Shown here: piece by piece, positions 16,731 through 24,646 of the stretch | Position numbering within the stretch: the stretch's first letter is position 1 | Layout: the number at the start of each line of letters is the position of its first letter | Source of the DNA: Pseudomonas frederiksbergensis | GTDB lineage: Bacteria > Pseudomonadota > Gammaproteobacteria > Pseudomonadales > Pseudomonadaceae | Length of the DNA stretch: 64,000 nt | Reading direction: 5' to 3' | Assembly (NCBI RefSeq): GCF_003732705.1 | Contig: NZ_MOBR01000043.1 | Coordinates: forward strand, 124,001 to 188,000 | Program-made: the position numbers and the translations under genes | The notes under the pieces: model-generated | Told to the model about the DNA's origin: nothing | The model's database searches: none | Seen by the model: the letters and a program-made list of their open reading frames with translations, nothing else

Positions 16731-17789
16731 TCAGACCTCCATAACCCGTTTCAACGCCGCGCCCACTCGGGACGGCCCTGGGAAATACGCCCACTCTTGC
16801 GCGTGCGGGTAGGGGGTGTCCCAACCGGTGACGCGTTCGATCGGCGCTTCCAGGTAGTGGAAGCAATGCTCTTGCACCAGGGCGACCAGTTCGGCGCCGA
16901 AACCACAGGTGCGGGTGGCTTCGTGAACGATCACGCAGCGACCGGTTTTTTTCACGGACTTGACGATGGTTTCAAGGTCCAGCGGCCACAGGCTGCGCAG
17001 GTCGATGACTTCCGCGTCGACACCGCTTTCTTCAGCGGCGACTTGCGACACGTAGACCGTGGTGCCGTAGGTCAGGATCGTCACTTCCTTGCCCGGACGG
17101 GCGATGGCAGCAACGTCCAGTGGCACGGTGTAGTAACCGTCCGGCACTTGCGCGGCGGGGTGTTTCGACCACGGGGTTACCGGGCGGTCGTGGTGGCCGT
17201 CGAACGGGCCGTTGTACAGGCGTTTTGGCTCAAGGAAGATCACCGGGTCATCGTTTTCGATGGAAGCGATCAGCAAACCCTTGGCGTCGTACGGGTTGGA
17301 CGGCATGACGGTGCGCAGGCCGCAGACCTGGGTGAACATCGCCTCGATGCTCTGGCTGTGGGTCTGGCCGCCGTAGATGCCGCCGCCGCAAGGCATGCGC
17401 AGGGTCATCGGGGCGGTGAACTCGCCGGCCGAGCGATAGCGCAGACGGGCGGCTTCGGAAATGATCTGGTCCGAGGCCGGGTACACGTAGTCGGCGAACT
17501 GAATCTCGGCCACCGGCCGCAGTCCGTAGGCGCCCATGCCCACGGCGACGCCGACGATCCCGCTTTCGGAGATCGGCGCATCGAACACCCGGGAGGTGCC
17601 GTACTTGCTCTGCAAGCCTTCGGTGCAACGGAACACGCCGCCGAAATAGCCCACGTCCTGGCCGAACACCACGACGTTGTCGTCGCGCTCAAGCATCACG
17701 TCCATGGCCGAGCACAGGGCCTGGATCATGGTCATGGTGGTCGTGGTCATGGCGGTTTCCAGCTCGATATTATTGTTGTGGTCGTTCAT
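16731..17789 (-). CDS. bkdA2: branched-chain 2-oxoacid dehydrogenase E1 beta
   Basis: A 352-residue transketolase-like subunit (pyrimidine-binding and C-terminal domains). Recognisable blocks are VFGQDVGYFGGVFR, ISESGIVGVAVGMGAYG and FADYVYPASDQIISEAA. A short N-terminal extension (MNDHNNNIELETAMTTTT) precedes the conserved region; a later Met at residue 14 or 19 could also start it, but the first ATG sits 1 bp after the bkdA1 stop and suits coupling. It forms the E1 heterotetramer with BkdA1 and carries out decarboxylation of branched 2-oxo acids. Confidence 0.95.
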   Translation of the reverse strand: MNDHNNNIELETAMTTTTMTMIQALCSAMDVMLERDDNVVVFGQDVGYFGGVFRCTEGLQSKYGTSRVFDAPISESGIVGVAVGMGAYGLRPVAEIQFADYVYPASDQIISEAARLRYRSAGEFTAPMTLRMPCGGGIYGGQTHSQSIEAMFTQVCGLRTVMPSNPYDAKGLLIASIENDDPVIFLEPKRLYNGPFDGHHDRPVTPWSKHPAAQVPDGYYTVPLDVAAIARPGKEVTILTYGTTVYVSQVAAEESGVDAEVIDLRSLWPLDLETIVKSVKKTGRCVIVHEATRTCGFGAELVALVQEHCFHYLEAPIERVTGWDTPYPHAQEWAYFPGPSRVGAALKRVMEV

Positions 17790-17790
17790 G

Positions 17791-19026
17791 TCAGATCCCC
17801 AACTCTTGACGCTGGCGCTTCAAGTGCTCCGGCATCTCTTTGTAGACGTCTTCGAACATGGTCGCGGCGCTTGGAGTCTGGCCACCGGCGAGGGTGCCGT
17901 ACGTTTCGGCTTCTTTCTGCGCGGCAATCACTTCGGCTTCCAGCTCGGCGCTGACGGCGGTGTGTTCCTCTTCGGACCACTGGCCGATCTTGATCAAGTG
18001 CTGTTTAAGGCGTGCGATCGGATCACCCAACGGGAAGTGGCTCCAGTCGTCGGCGGGACGGTATTTCGAAGGATCATCGGAGGTGGAGTGCGGGCCGGCG
18101 CGGTAGGTGACCCATTCGATCATGGTCGGGCCGAGGTTGCGGCGCGCCCGTTCGGCGGCCCAGGCAGAGGCAGCGTAGACCGCGACGAAATCGTTGCCAT
18201 CGACCCGCAGGGAGGCAATCCCGCAACCAACGCCACGGCCAGCAAACGTGGTGGCTTCACCACCGGCAATCGCCTGGAACGTGGAAATCGCCCATTGGTT
18301 GTTGACCACGTTGAGGATCACCGGTGCCCGGTACACGTGGGCGAAGGTGAGGGCGGTGTGGAAGTCGGATTCAGCCGTGGCGCCGTCGCCGATCCAGGCC
18401 GAAGCGATTTTAGTGTCGCCCTTGATCGCCGACGCCATGCCCCAGCCCACACCCTGTACGAATTGGGTGGCGAGGTTGCCGGAAATCGTGAAGAAGCCGT
18501 GATCGCGCACCGAGTACATGATCGGCAACTGACGACCCTTGAGCGGATCGCGCTCGTTGGACAGCAGTTGGCAGATCAGGTCCACCAGCGGCACTTCGCG
18601 CGCCATCAGAATGCTTTGCTGACGGTAGGTCGGGAAGCACATGTCGTCGATGTTCAAGGCCAGGGCCTGGGCGCTGCCGATGGCTTCTTCGCCGAGGCTT
18701 TGCATGTAGAACGACATTTTTTTCTGACGCTGGGCGACCACCATGCGGTTGTCGAAAATCCGCGTCTTGAGCATGGCGCGCATGCCTTTACGCAGGATTT
18801 CCGAGGGTACGCCTTCGCCCCATGGGCCAAGAGCGTTGCCCTGGTCATCGAGCACGCGAATCAGGCCTTTGGCCAGATCTGCCGTGTCGGCCGGTTCAAC
18901 GTCGATTGGGGGTTTGCGCACCAGGCCTGCGTCGGTCAGATGCAGGTAGGAAAAGTCGGTTTTGCAGCCGGGACGGCCCGAGGGTTCGGGAACGTGCAGG
19001 CGCAGCGGTTCGTACGCTTGGTTCAT
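17791..19026 (-). CDS. bkdA1: branched-chain 2-oxoacid dehydrogenase E1 alpha
   Basis: A 411-residue thiamine-diphosphate subunit, the length expected for Pseudomonas BkdA1. The ThDP motif is GDGATAESDFHTALTFA ending in NNQWAISTFQ. Phosphorylation-loop-like sequence YRAGPHSTSDDPSKYR is present. First gene of the operon bkdA1-bkdA2-bkdB-lpdV, which turns the 2-oxo acids of Val, Leu and Ile into acyl-CoAs. The start MNQAYEPLRLHVPEPSGRPG matches the family N-terminus. Confidence 0.95.
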   Translation of the reverse strand: MNQAYEPLRLHVPEPSGRPGCKTDFSYLHLTDAGLVRKPPIDVEPADTADLAKGLIRVLDDQGNALGPWGEGVPSEILRKGMRAMLKTRIFDNRMVVAQRQKKMSFYMQSLGEEAIGSAQALALNIDDMCFPTYRQQSILMAREVPLVDLICQLLSNERDPLKGRQLPIMYSVRDHGFFTISGNLATQFVQGVGWGMASAIKGDTKIASAWIGDGATAESDFHTALTFAHVYRAPVILNVVNNQWAISTFQAIAGGEATTFAGRGVGCGIASLRVDGNDFVAVYAASAWAAERARRNLGPTMIEWVTYRAGPHSTSDDPSKYRPADDWSHFPLGDPIARLKQHLIKIGQWSEEEHTAVSAELEAEVIAAQKEAETYGTLAGGQTPSAATMFEDVYKEMPEHLKRQRQELGI

Positions 19027-19212
19027 GGCTTCTACGCTCGATCTTGTGAATTTCTTGTAGTGAGCTGACGGTCATTCCATGGGTGATGGAAATCTTGTCC
19101 TACAAACATCATAGGCCCGGCGCAGGAGAATATTTATCTGTGTTTCGTTGCGTTGGTGGTCATTTGAGGATAAAAAATCTGCATTAACAAAAATAACAGG
19201 TGGTTTTGTCTC
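19027..19212. promoter_or_regulatory. bkdA1-bkdR divergent control region
   Basis: A 186-bp AT-rich gap between the divergent bkdA1 and bkdR genes. In P. putida BkdR binds this region to activate bkd and limit its own expression. I see AT-rich tracts (GATAAAAAATCTGC, AACAAAAATAACAGG) but cannot assign individual sites. Confidence 0.6.
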
Positions 19213-19698
19213 ATGCGCAAATTGGATCGTACCGATATCGGGATTCTGAACAGCCTTCAGGAGAACGCCCGCATCACCAATGCCGACCTCGCACGCTCGG
19301 TGAATCTGTCGCCGACGCCGTGTTTCAACCGGGTCAAGGCAATGGAAGAATTGGGGCTGATTCGTGAGCAGGTAACCCTGCTGGATGCCGACCTGCTGGG
19401 GCTGCATGTGAATGTGTTCATTCACGTCAGCCTGGAGAAACAGGTGGAAGAAGCGTTGGCGCATTTCGAAGAGGCGATTTCGGATCGGCCGGAAGTGATG
19501 GAGTGCTACTTGATGGCGGGGGATCCGGATTATCTGATTCGGGTGTTGGTGCCGACGATTCAGTCGTTGGAGCGGTTTATGATGGACTTCCTGACCAAAG
19601 TCCCCGGGGTTGCCAACATTCGTTCGAGCTTTGCGCTCAAGCAAGTGCGCTATAAAACCGCGCTGCCATTGCCAGCGAACGGGTTGACCCTTGCATAA
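19213..19698 (+). CDS. bkdR: Lrp/AsnC-family activator of the bkd operon
   Basis: A 161-residue Lrp-type regulator, the length known for Pseudomonas BkdR. The helix-turn-helix is at residues 5-60 (LDRTDIGILNSLQENARI, NLSPTPCFNRVKAMEELG), followed by the RAM ligand-binding domain (HVNVFIHVSLEKQ to DYLIRVLVPTI). Divergent from bkdA1. By family knowledge it activates bkd in response to branched-chain amino acids. Confidence 0.94.
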   Translation: MRKLDRTDIGILNSLQENARITNADLARSVNLSPTPCFNRVKAMEELGLIREQVTLLDADLLGLHVNVFIHVSLEKQVEEALAHFEEAISDRPEVMECYLMAGDPDYLIRVLVPTIQSLERFMMDFLTKVPGVANIRSSFALKQVRYKTALPLPANGLTLA

Positions 19699-19718
19699 CG
19701 AACACCGGACCTGTCACT

Positions 19719-19829
19719 GATCGTTCCCACGCTCCGCGTGGGAATGCATCCCGTGACGCTCTGCGTCACATCCGAAGCGGAACGCGGAGCGTCCCTGGCG
19801 GCATTCCCACGCAGAGCGTGGGAACGATC
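19719..19829. repeat. self-complementary element, copy 2 of 8
   Basis: GATCGTTCCCACGCTCCGCG ... CGCAGAGCGTGGGAACGATC, filling the space between the convergent ends of bkdR and the persulfide dioxygenase gene. Confidence 0.9.
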
Positions 19830-19834
19830 GGCCG

Positions 19835-20698
19835 TTAGAGTTTGTTGATGGGGATCTTCAGGTAGGTGACGCCATTGTCCTCAGCCGGCGGCATATTCCC
19901 CGCCCGCACATTCACCTGAATCGCCGGCAGCAACAGATTCGGCATGCCCAACCCGGCATCACGTTGCGTGCGCATGGCGACAAACGCCGCTTCATCGATG
20001 CCGTCATGCACATGAATGTTGCTCTGCCGTTGCTCACCCACGGTGGTCTGGCACTGAGGTTCACGACTTTCGGGTGGGTAGTCATGGCAAACATAAAGCC
20101 GCACGCCAGCGGGGAAAGCCAACAGCTTGTGGATCGAGGCGAACATCTGATTGGCGTTGCCGCCGGGGAAGTCGCAACGCGCCGTGCCGACATCCGGCAT
20201 GAACAGCGTATCGCCCACCAGAATCACGTCCCCATCGATCAAATACGCCATGTCCGCCGGTGTATGACCCGGCACATGCAGCGCGGTGGCTTTGAGGTTG
20301 CCGATCATGAACGACTCGTTCGGCGCGAACAGGTGATCAAACTGCGAGCCATCCACACAGAATTCCGGCTCCAGATTGAACAGGGTCTTGAACACGCCCT
20401 GGACCTTGCTGATCGATTGACCAATCGCAATCTTCCCGCCCAGTTCCCGGCGCAGATACGGCGCGGCGGACAGGTGATCGGCGTGAGCGTGGGTTTCCAG
20501 CAGCCATTGCACTTGCAACTGGTGTTCACGGACGAAAGCGATGATGCGATCAGCCTGGACGGTGGTGGTGCGCCCGGCCGCCGGGTCGTAATCGAGCACC
20601 GGGTCGACGATTGCGCAGTGTCCGCCGTTCTGCTCGTAGATGACGTAGCTGTAGGTCGACGAGGCGGGGTCGAGGAAGGCTTCAATCAGCGCGGGCAT
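19835..20698 (-). CDS. blh: metallo-beta-lactamase-fold persulfide dioxygenase (Blh/ETHE1-like)
   Basis: A 287-residue MBL-fold protein. Metal motif THAHADHLSAA, later HVPGHTPADMAY and GDTLFMPDVGTARCDFPGG, a pattern of the ETHE1/Blh sulfur dioxygenase branch. It would oxidise glutathione persulfide to sulfite. It is divergent from a BigR-type regulator with a perfect operator-like palindrome between them, and a sulfide:quinone oxidoreductase and a TauE/SafE exporter follow on the other strand, giving a full sulfide-to-sulfite route. Confidence 0.88.
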   Translation of the reverse strand: MPALIEAFLDPASSTYSYVIYEQNGGHCAIVDPVLDYDPAAGRTTTVQADRIIAFVREHQLQVQWLLETHAHADHLSAAPYLRRELGGKIAIGQSISKVQGVFKTLFNLEPEFCVDGSQFDHLFAPNESFMIGNLKATALHVPGHTPADMAYLIDGDVILVGDTLFMPDVGTARCDFPGGNANQMFASIHKLLAFPAGVRLYVCHDYPPESREPQCQTTVGEQRQSNIHVHDGIDEAAFVAMRTQRDAGLGMPNLLLPAIQVNVRAGNMPPAEDNGVTYLKIPINKL

Positions 20699-20749
20699 GG
20701 GACACGGACCTGTGAAAAGGGTGGGAAGACAGTAACCGGTTGCAACACT

Positions 20750-20765
20750 TTATGTTTACACATAA
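20750..20765. promoter_or_regulatory. candidate BigR/SqrR operator
   Basis: TTATGTTTACACATAA is a perfect 6-4-6 inverted repeat in the 104-bp gap between the divergent dioxygenase gene and bigR. Size, AT-rich content and position suit an ArsR-family operator acting on both promoters. Confidence 0.7.
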
Positions 20766-20802
20766 TGTCTGCAGCTTAAGTGACGTCGAAGGCATCCTGC
20801 AA

Positions 20803-21138
20803 ATGCAATCCAGTCTGACCGAATGTGAAGTCGCCCAATTGCGGGCATCGGCCTCCAAAGCTTGCGCGCTGCTCAAGGCTTTGGCCAATGAGGATCGCTT
20901 GCTGATTCTCTGCCAGTTGACCCAGGGCGAACGCAACGTCGGCGAACTGGAAACCATGACCGGCGTGCGTCAGCCCACACTGTCCCAACAGCTGGGTATT
21001 TTGCGCGATGAAGGCCTGGTCGCGACCCGTCGTGAGGGCAAATACATTTTCTATGGCCTGGCCAGTCACGAAGTCATTCAAGTGATGAAAACCCTGTCCG
21101 GCCTGTATTGCGGGGCGGTACTGAAAAGCTGGGGCTGA
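20803..21138 (+). CDS. bigR: ArsR-family persulfide-responsive repressor (BigR/SqrR-like)
   Basis: A 111-residue winged-helix repressor (LLKALANEDRLLILCQLTQ, then VRQPTLSQQLGILRDEGLV). Two Cys in the right places, in LLILCQL and in GLYCGAVL near the C-terminus, fit the cysteine pair that forms a di- or tetrasulfide bridge in BigR/SqrR. A third Cys lies in the N-terminal helix. I start at the ATG at 20803 with GAAGG upstream; the 21 extra codons before it would cover the operator palindrome. It heads the bigR-sqr-tauE unit. Confidence 0.87.
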   Translation: MQSSLTECEVAQLRASASKACALLKALANEDRLLILCQLTQGERNVGELETMTGVRQPTLSQQLGILRDEGLVATRREGKYIFYGLASHEVIQVMKTLSGLYCGAVLKSWG

Positions 21139-21178
21139 ACCCCGCTAAATGCGTGCAGCAGTAAAAAGGGAACAACCA

Positions 21179-22423
21179 ATGAACGATCAACACTGGGGCC
21201 CAACCATCAGTGCAGACATCGTGGTGATAGGCGGCGGCACGGCAGGGATTGGTTTTGTCGCCAGCCTGCTCAAACGCGATCCGTCGTTGCACATCACCGT
21301 TATCGAACCCAACGCCCAACACTTCTATCAGCCGGCCTGGACCTTGGTCGGTGGTGGCGCCTACAAGGTGCAAGACACCGTACGCCCGATGGCCAGCGTC
21401 ATGCCGCGCCAAGCCACGTGGCTGCAGGCGTCGGTCACTGACATCGCCGCCGACAGCAAACACCTGACCCTCGACGACGGCCGCACCGTCGGCTATCAAA
21501 ACCTCATTGTCTGCCCCGGCCTGCGCCTGGCGTGGGAGCAGATCGAAGGCTTGCAGGAATCCCTCGGCCAGCACGGCGTCACTTCCAACTACAGCTACCA
21601 ACACGCGTCCTACACCTGGGAACTGGTCAAAGGTTTGCGTGGTGGCAAGGCGATCTTCACCCAGCCGCCGATCCCGATCAAATGCGCCGGGGCGCCGCAA
21701 AAGGCCTTGTACCTGTCCTGCGATCATTGGTTGAAAAGCGGCGTGCTGAACAACATCGACGTCGAGTTCAACCTGGCCGGTGCGGCACTGTTCGGCGTGC
21801 CGACCTTCGTCCCGCCGCTGATGAAATACATCGAAAAATACAACGCTCGGCTGGCCTTCACCTCCAACCTGATCAAAGTCGATGGCCCGGCGAAAACAGC
21901 GTGGTTTGAGGTCAAGGATGCTGCGGGCGAAGTAACAACGCAGGCTAAAACCTTCGACCTGTTGCACGTCGTACCGCCTCAAGTGTCCCCGGATTTCATC
22001 CGCCAAAGCTCCTTGGCCGACGCCGCCGGCTGGTGTGAAGTGAACATGCACAGCCTGCAACACGTGCGCTATCCCGAAGTGTTCGGCCTGGGCGATATCT
22101 GTTCCACCAGCAACGCAAAAACCGCCGCTGCGGTGCGCAAGCAGATCGTGGTGGTCGCCGAAAACCTGCTGGCCCTGCGCAAGCAACAACCGCTGCCGCT
22201 GAAGTACGACGGCTACGGTTCCTGCCCGCTGACGGTGGAGAAGGGCAAGGTGATCCTCGCCGAGTTCGGCTATGCCGGTAAGTTGCTGCCGACCTTTCCC
22301 CTCGACCCGACCGTGCCCCGTCGTTCGGCGTGGTGGCTCAAGGCGACGCTGCTGCCGTGGTTCTATTGGAACGGCATGCTCAAGGGTCGCGAGTGGCTGA
22401 CGGCTGTGTCCAAGGTCGATTGA
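21179..22423 (+). CDS. sqr: sulfide:quinone oxidoreductase (type II-like)
   Basis: A 414-residue flavoprotein. N-terminal FAD motif VVIGGGTAGIGFVASLL; redox-candidate Cys in IKCAGAPQKALYL and around VCPGLRL; C-terminal GLGDICSTSNAKTAAAVRKQ closes the FAD site. A hydrophobic/amphipathic tail (WWLKATLLPWFYWNGMLKG) would dock to the membrane. It oxidises sulfide to persulfide and reduces quinone. The ATG at 21179 has AAAAAGGG ahead of it; an earlier in-frame start is less well placed. 40 bp after bigR. Confidence 0.87.
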   Translation: MNDQHWGPTISADIVVIGGGTAGIGFVASLLKRDPSLHITVIEPNAQHFYQPAWTLVGGGAYKVQDTVRPMASVMPRQATWLQASVTDIAADSKHLTLDDGRTVGYQNLIVCPGLRLAWEQIEGLQESLGQHGVTSNYSYQHASYTWELVKGLRGGKAIFTQPPIPIKCAGAPQKALYLSCDHWLKSGVLNNIDVEFNLAGAALFGVPTFVPPLMKYIEKYNARLAFTSNLIKVDGPAKTAWFEVKDAAGEVTTQAKTFDLLHVVPPQVSPDFIRQSSLADAAGWCEVNMHSLQHVRYPEVFGLGDICSTSNAKTAAAVRKQIVVVAENLLALRKQQPLPLKYDGYGSCPLTVEKGKVILAEFGYAGKLLPTFPLDPTVPRRSAWWLKATLLPWFYWNGMLKGREWLTAVSKVD

Positions 22424-22432
22424 GAGAACCCT

Positions 22433-23239
22433 ATGCTGCTGGCAAGTTTTTTTGGTGTGCTGATGGGCCTGGTCCTCGGTCTGACCGGGGCTGGAGGCGG
22501 GATTCTCGCGGTGCCGGCGTTGGTGCTGGGGCTCGGCTGGACCATGACCCAAGCAGCGCCGGTTGCGTTGTTTGCGGTGGGCAGTGCGGCAGCGGTCGGC
22601 GCCATCGACGGTTTGCGTCATGGCTTGGTGCGCTATCGCGCGGCGTTGCTGATCGCCTTGCTGGGCGCGGTGTTTTCCCCGGTGGGCATCTACTTCGCCC
22701 ATCAGTTGCCGGAGAAAATCCTGATGATCCTGTTCAGCCTGCTGATGGTCATGGTGGCCTGGCGGATGTTGCGCCGGGAACGCCAGGACGAAGGCCCGAG
22801 CGACCATGGTCACGCCAACTGGGGCCAAAAAAACTGCATGCTCGATCAACAGACCGGGCGCTTTTCCTGGACCGCCAAATGCACCGCGACCCTCGCAGCT
22901 CTCGGCGCGGTGACTGGCGTGGTGTCGGGGTTATTGGGCGTCGGTGGCGGCTTTCTGATCGTCCCGGCGTTCAAGCAACTGACCGATGTGCAGATGCGCG
23001 GGATCATCGCCACGTCCTTGATGGTCATCAGCTTGATTTCAGCCATTGGCGTGATCGGCGCGTTCCATGCGGGGGTGCGAATCGACAGTCTGGGCGTGGC
23101 ATTTATCGTCGCCAGCATCGTCGGCATGATCATTGGCCGCCAGTTATGTGCCCGGGTTCCGGCTCGTGCGCTGCAAGTCGGCTTCGCCAGTGTCTGCATC
23201 GTGGTCGCCGCTTACATGCTGTTTAAAGCGGGCGTCTAG
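22433..23239 (+). CDS. TauE/SafE-family sulfite/anion exporter
   Basis: A 268-residue membrane protein with about eight helices in two homologous halves (GLVLGLTGAGGGILAVPALV near the start and GVVSGLLGVGGGFLIVPAFK in the second half), the signature duplicated motif of the TauE/SafE family. Nine bases after sqr. In this setting it probably exports sulfite made by the persulfide dioxygenase, completing the detoxification module. Confidence 0.88.
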   Translation: MLLASFFGVLMGLVLGLTGAGGGILAVPALVLGLGWTMTQAAPVALFAVGSAAAVGAIDGLRHGLVRYRAALLIALLGAVFSPVGIYFAHQLPEKILMILFSLLMVMVAWRMLRRERQDEGPSDHGHANWGQKNCMLDQQTGRFSWTAKCTATLAALGAVTGVVSGLLGVGGGFLIVPAFKQLTDVQMRGIIATSLMVISLISAIGVIGAFHAGVRIDSLGVAFIVASIVGMIIGRQLCARVPARALQVGFASVCIVVAAYMLFKAGV

Positions 23240-23250
23240 GCACTAGCCGC

Positions 23251-23348
23251 CCCTGTAGGAGCGAGGCTTGCCCGCGAAAGCGGTGTGTCAGGCGACATGG
23301 ATGTTGAATGTGACGGCCTCTTCGCGGGCAAGCCTCGCTCCTACAAAG
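23251..23348. repeat. REP doublet, GCGGGCAAGCCTCGCTCC subtype
   Basis: Inverted REP cores (GGAGCGAGGCTTGCCCGCGA and TTCGCGGGCAAGCCTCGCTC) with about 50 bp between, following the exporter gene. This is a sequence variant distinct from the GCGAGCAAGCTCGC subtype. Confidence 0.87.
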
Positions 23349-23405
23349 GTTCTGTGTGGTTTTCACATCTGACACCACTCTCATCCCATGGAAGCGCCTG
23401 ACCGC

Positions 23406-23415
23406 TACCCAAGTA
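23406..23415 (+). promoter_or_regulatory. TAC-N4-GTA box upstream of nosP
   Basis: TACCCAAGTA, a variant of the box repeated before other units of this locus, 67 bp before the nosP start. It is weaker than the other copies because the interior is shifted by one base. Confidence 0.4.
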
Positions 23416-23482
23416 GCATACGTCCCGGCCCGCAGGCTTCGTACACTCGCACCTCATACATGCGCACCTGCGGGAGGCGACG

Positions 23483-24646
23483 ATGCAGCAGGTCCAGAGT
23501 GAAGGCGTGGTCAGCGCGATGTCCCAGGCTATCGATGCGCAGCAGGCGGCTCAGGAGTTGGCGCGACAGTTATTACATCCGCACCTGGGCTTCGTGCTGT
23601 TTTTCTGTTCCGCCGAATACGACTTGCAGGCGCTGGGCCAGGCCTTGCAGCAAAGTTTCGGCGGGATTCGTCTGGTGGGGTGCACCAGCGCCGGGGAAAT
23701 TACCCCGCAAGGCTACGGCCGCAATTGCGTGACGGCGGTGGGGTTCGATCATCGGCACTTTTCCATCGCCATCGAATTGATCGACGAAATGGAGCGCTTC
23801 AGCCTGATCGACGCCCAGCAAATGGTTGAACGCCTGGTGGGCGGCTGTCGCAGCAACACCCTGGCGCCGATCAAGGGCAACAGCTTCGCACTGACCCTGC
23901 TCGATGGCCTGTCCAGCCGTGAGGAAATGGTCCTCGCCGCGTTGAGTGCAGCCTTGGGTGACATCCCGCATTTCGGCGGTTCCGCCGGCGATGACAATTA
24001 CCTGACCCACACCCACGTCTACTTTGATGGCGCGTTCCACAGCGGCGCAGCGGTGGTGGTGCTGGTCAACACCTGGCTCGATTTCGAAGTGTTTACCACC
24101 CACCACATCCTGCCCCGGGCGGAAAAACTGGTGGTCACCGGGGCCGACAGTGCGTCGCGACGGGTCTTCGAACTCAACGCCGAGCCCGCCGCCGAGGAGT
24201 ACGCCCGGCACATCGGCGTGCCGGTGGCCGAGCTCGATCACCGGATCTTCGCCGCGCACCCGTTGGCCGTGCGGATCAACGATCAGTACTACGTGCGCGC
24301 CATCCAACAGGTGCACCCGGACCTGAGCCTGAGTTTTTACTGCGCCGTGGAAAACGGCATCGTCCTCACCGCCATGACCCCCGGCCCCATGCTGCCGAAC
24401 CTGCAAGCGCTGTTCGAAGGCCTGGAAGAACGCCTCGGCGATTTGCTGCTGACCATCGGTTGCGACTGCTTTTTGCGGCGCCTTGAACTGGAAGATCGCG
24501 GCAGCCTGGAGCCGATCGGGGCGTTTTTGCGTGAGCATCGGGTGATGGGTTTCAACACCTACGGAGAACAGTTCAATGGCATGCACATCAACCAGACCTT
24601 CACCGGGGTTGCCATTGCCCGAGGCCGTTCCCCTGGACACCGTTGA
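23483..24646 (+). CDS. nosP: FIST-domain nitric-oxide-sensing protein (NosP-like)
   Basis: A 387-residue FIST protein: FIST_N about residues 30-225 (SFGGIRLVGCTSAGEITPQG; IPHFGGSAGDDNYL) and FIST_C about 230-370. In P. aeruginosa the orthologous gene next to nahK encodes NosP, a heme protein that binds NO and inhibits the kinase. Same adjacency here. A Shine-Dalgarno (GGAGG) lies five bases before the ATG. Its last 71 bp overlap the kinase gene. Confidence 0.88.
   Translation: MQQVQSEGVVSAMSQAIDAQQAAQELARQLLHPHLGFVLFFCSAEYDLQALGQALQQSFGGIRLVGCTSAGEITPQGYGRNCVTAVGFDHRHFSIAIELIDEMERFSLIDAQQMVERLVGGCRSNTLAPIKGNSFALTLLDGLSSREEMVLAALSAALGDIPHFGGSAGDDNYLTHTHVYFDGAFHSGAAVVVLVNTWLDFEVFTTHHILPRAEKLVVTGADSASRRVFELNAEPAAEEYARHIGVPVAELDHRIFAAHPLAVRINDQYYVRAIQQVHPDLSLSFYCAVENGIVLTAMTPGPMLPNLQALFEGLEERLGDLLLTIGCDCFLRRLELEDRGSLEPIGAFLREHRVMGFNTYGEQFNGMHINQTFTGVAIARGRSPGHR

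Noticed and set aside
15243..17954. A 900-codon open frame on the plus strand opposite the bkd genes
   Set aside because: It is antisense to well-identified genes, rich in His, Gln, Arg and Gly with no domain; a by-product of high GC at third codon positions.
21074..22849. A 590-codon open frame opposite sqr and the TauE/SafE gene
   Set aside because: Antisense to genes with clear motifs; composition typical of shadow frames.
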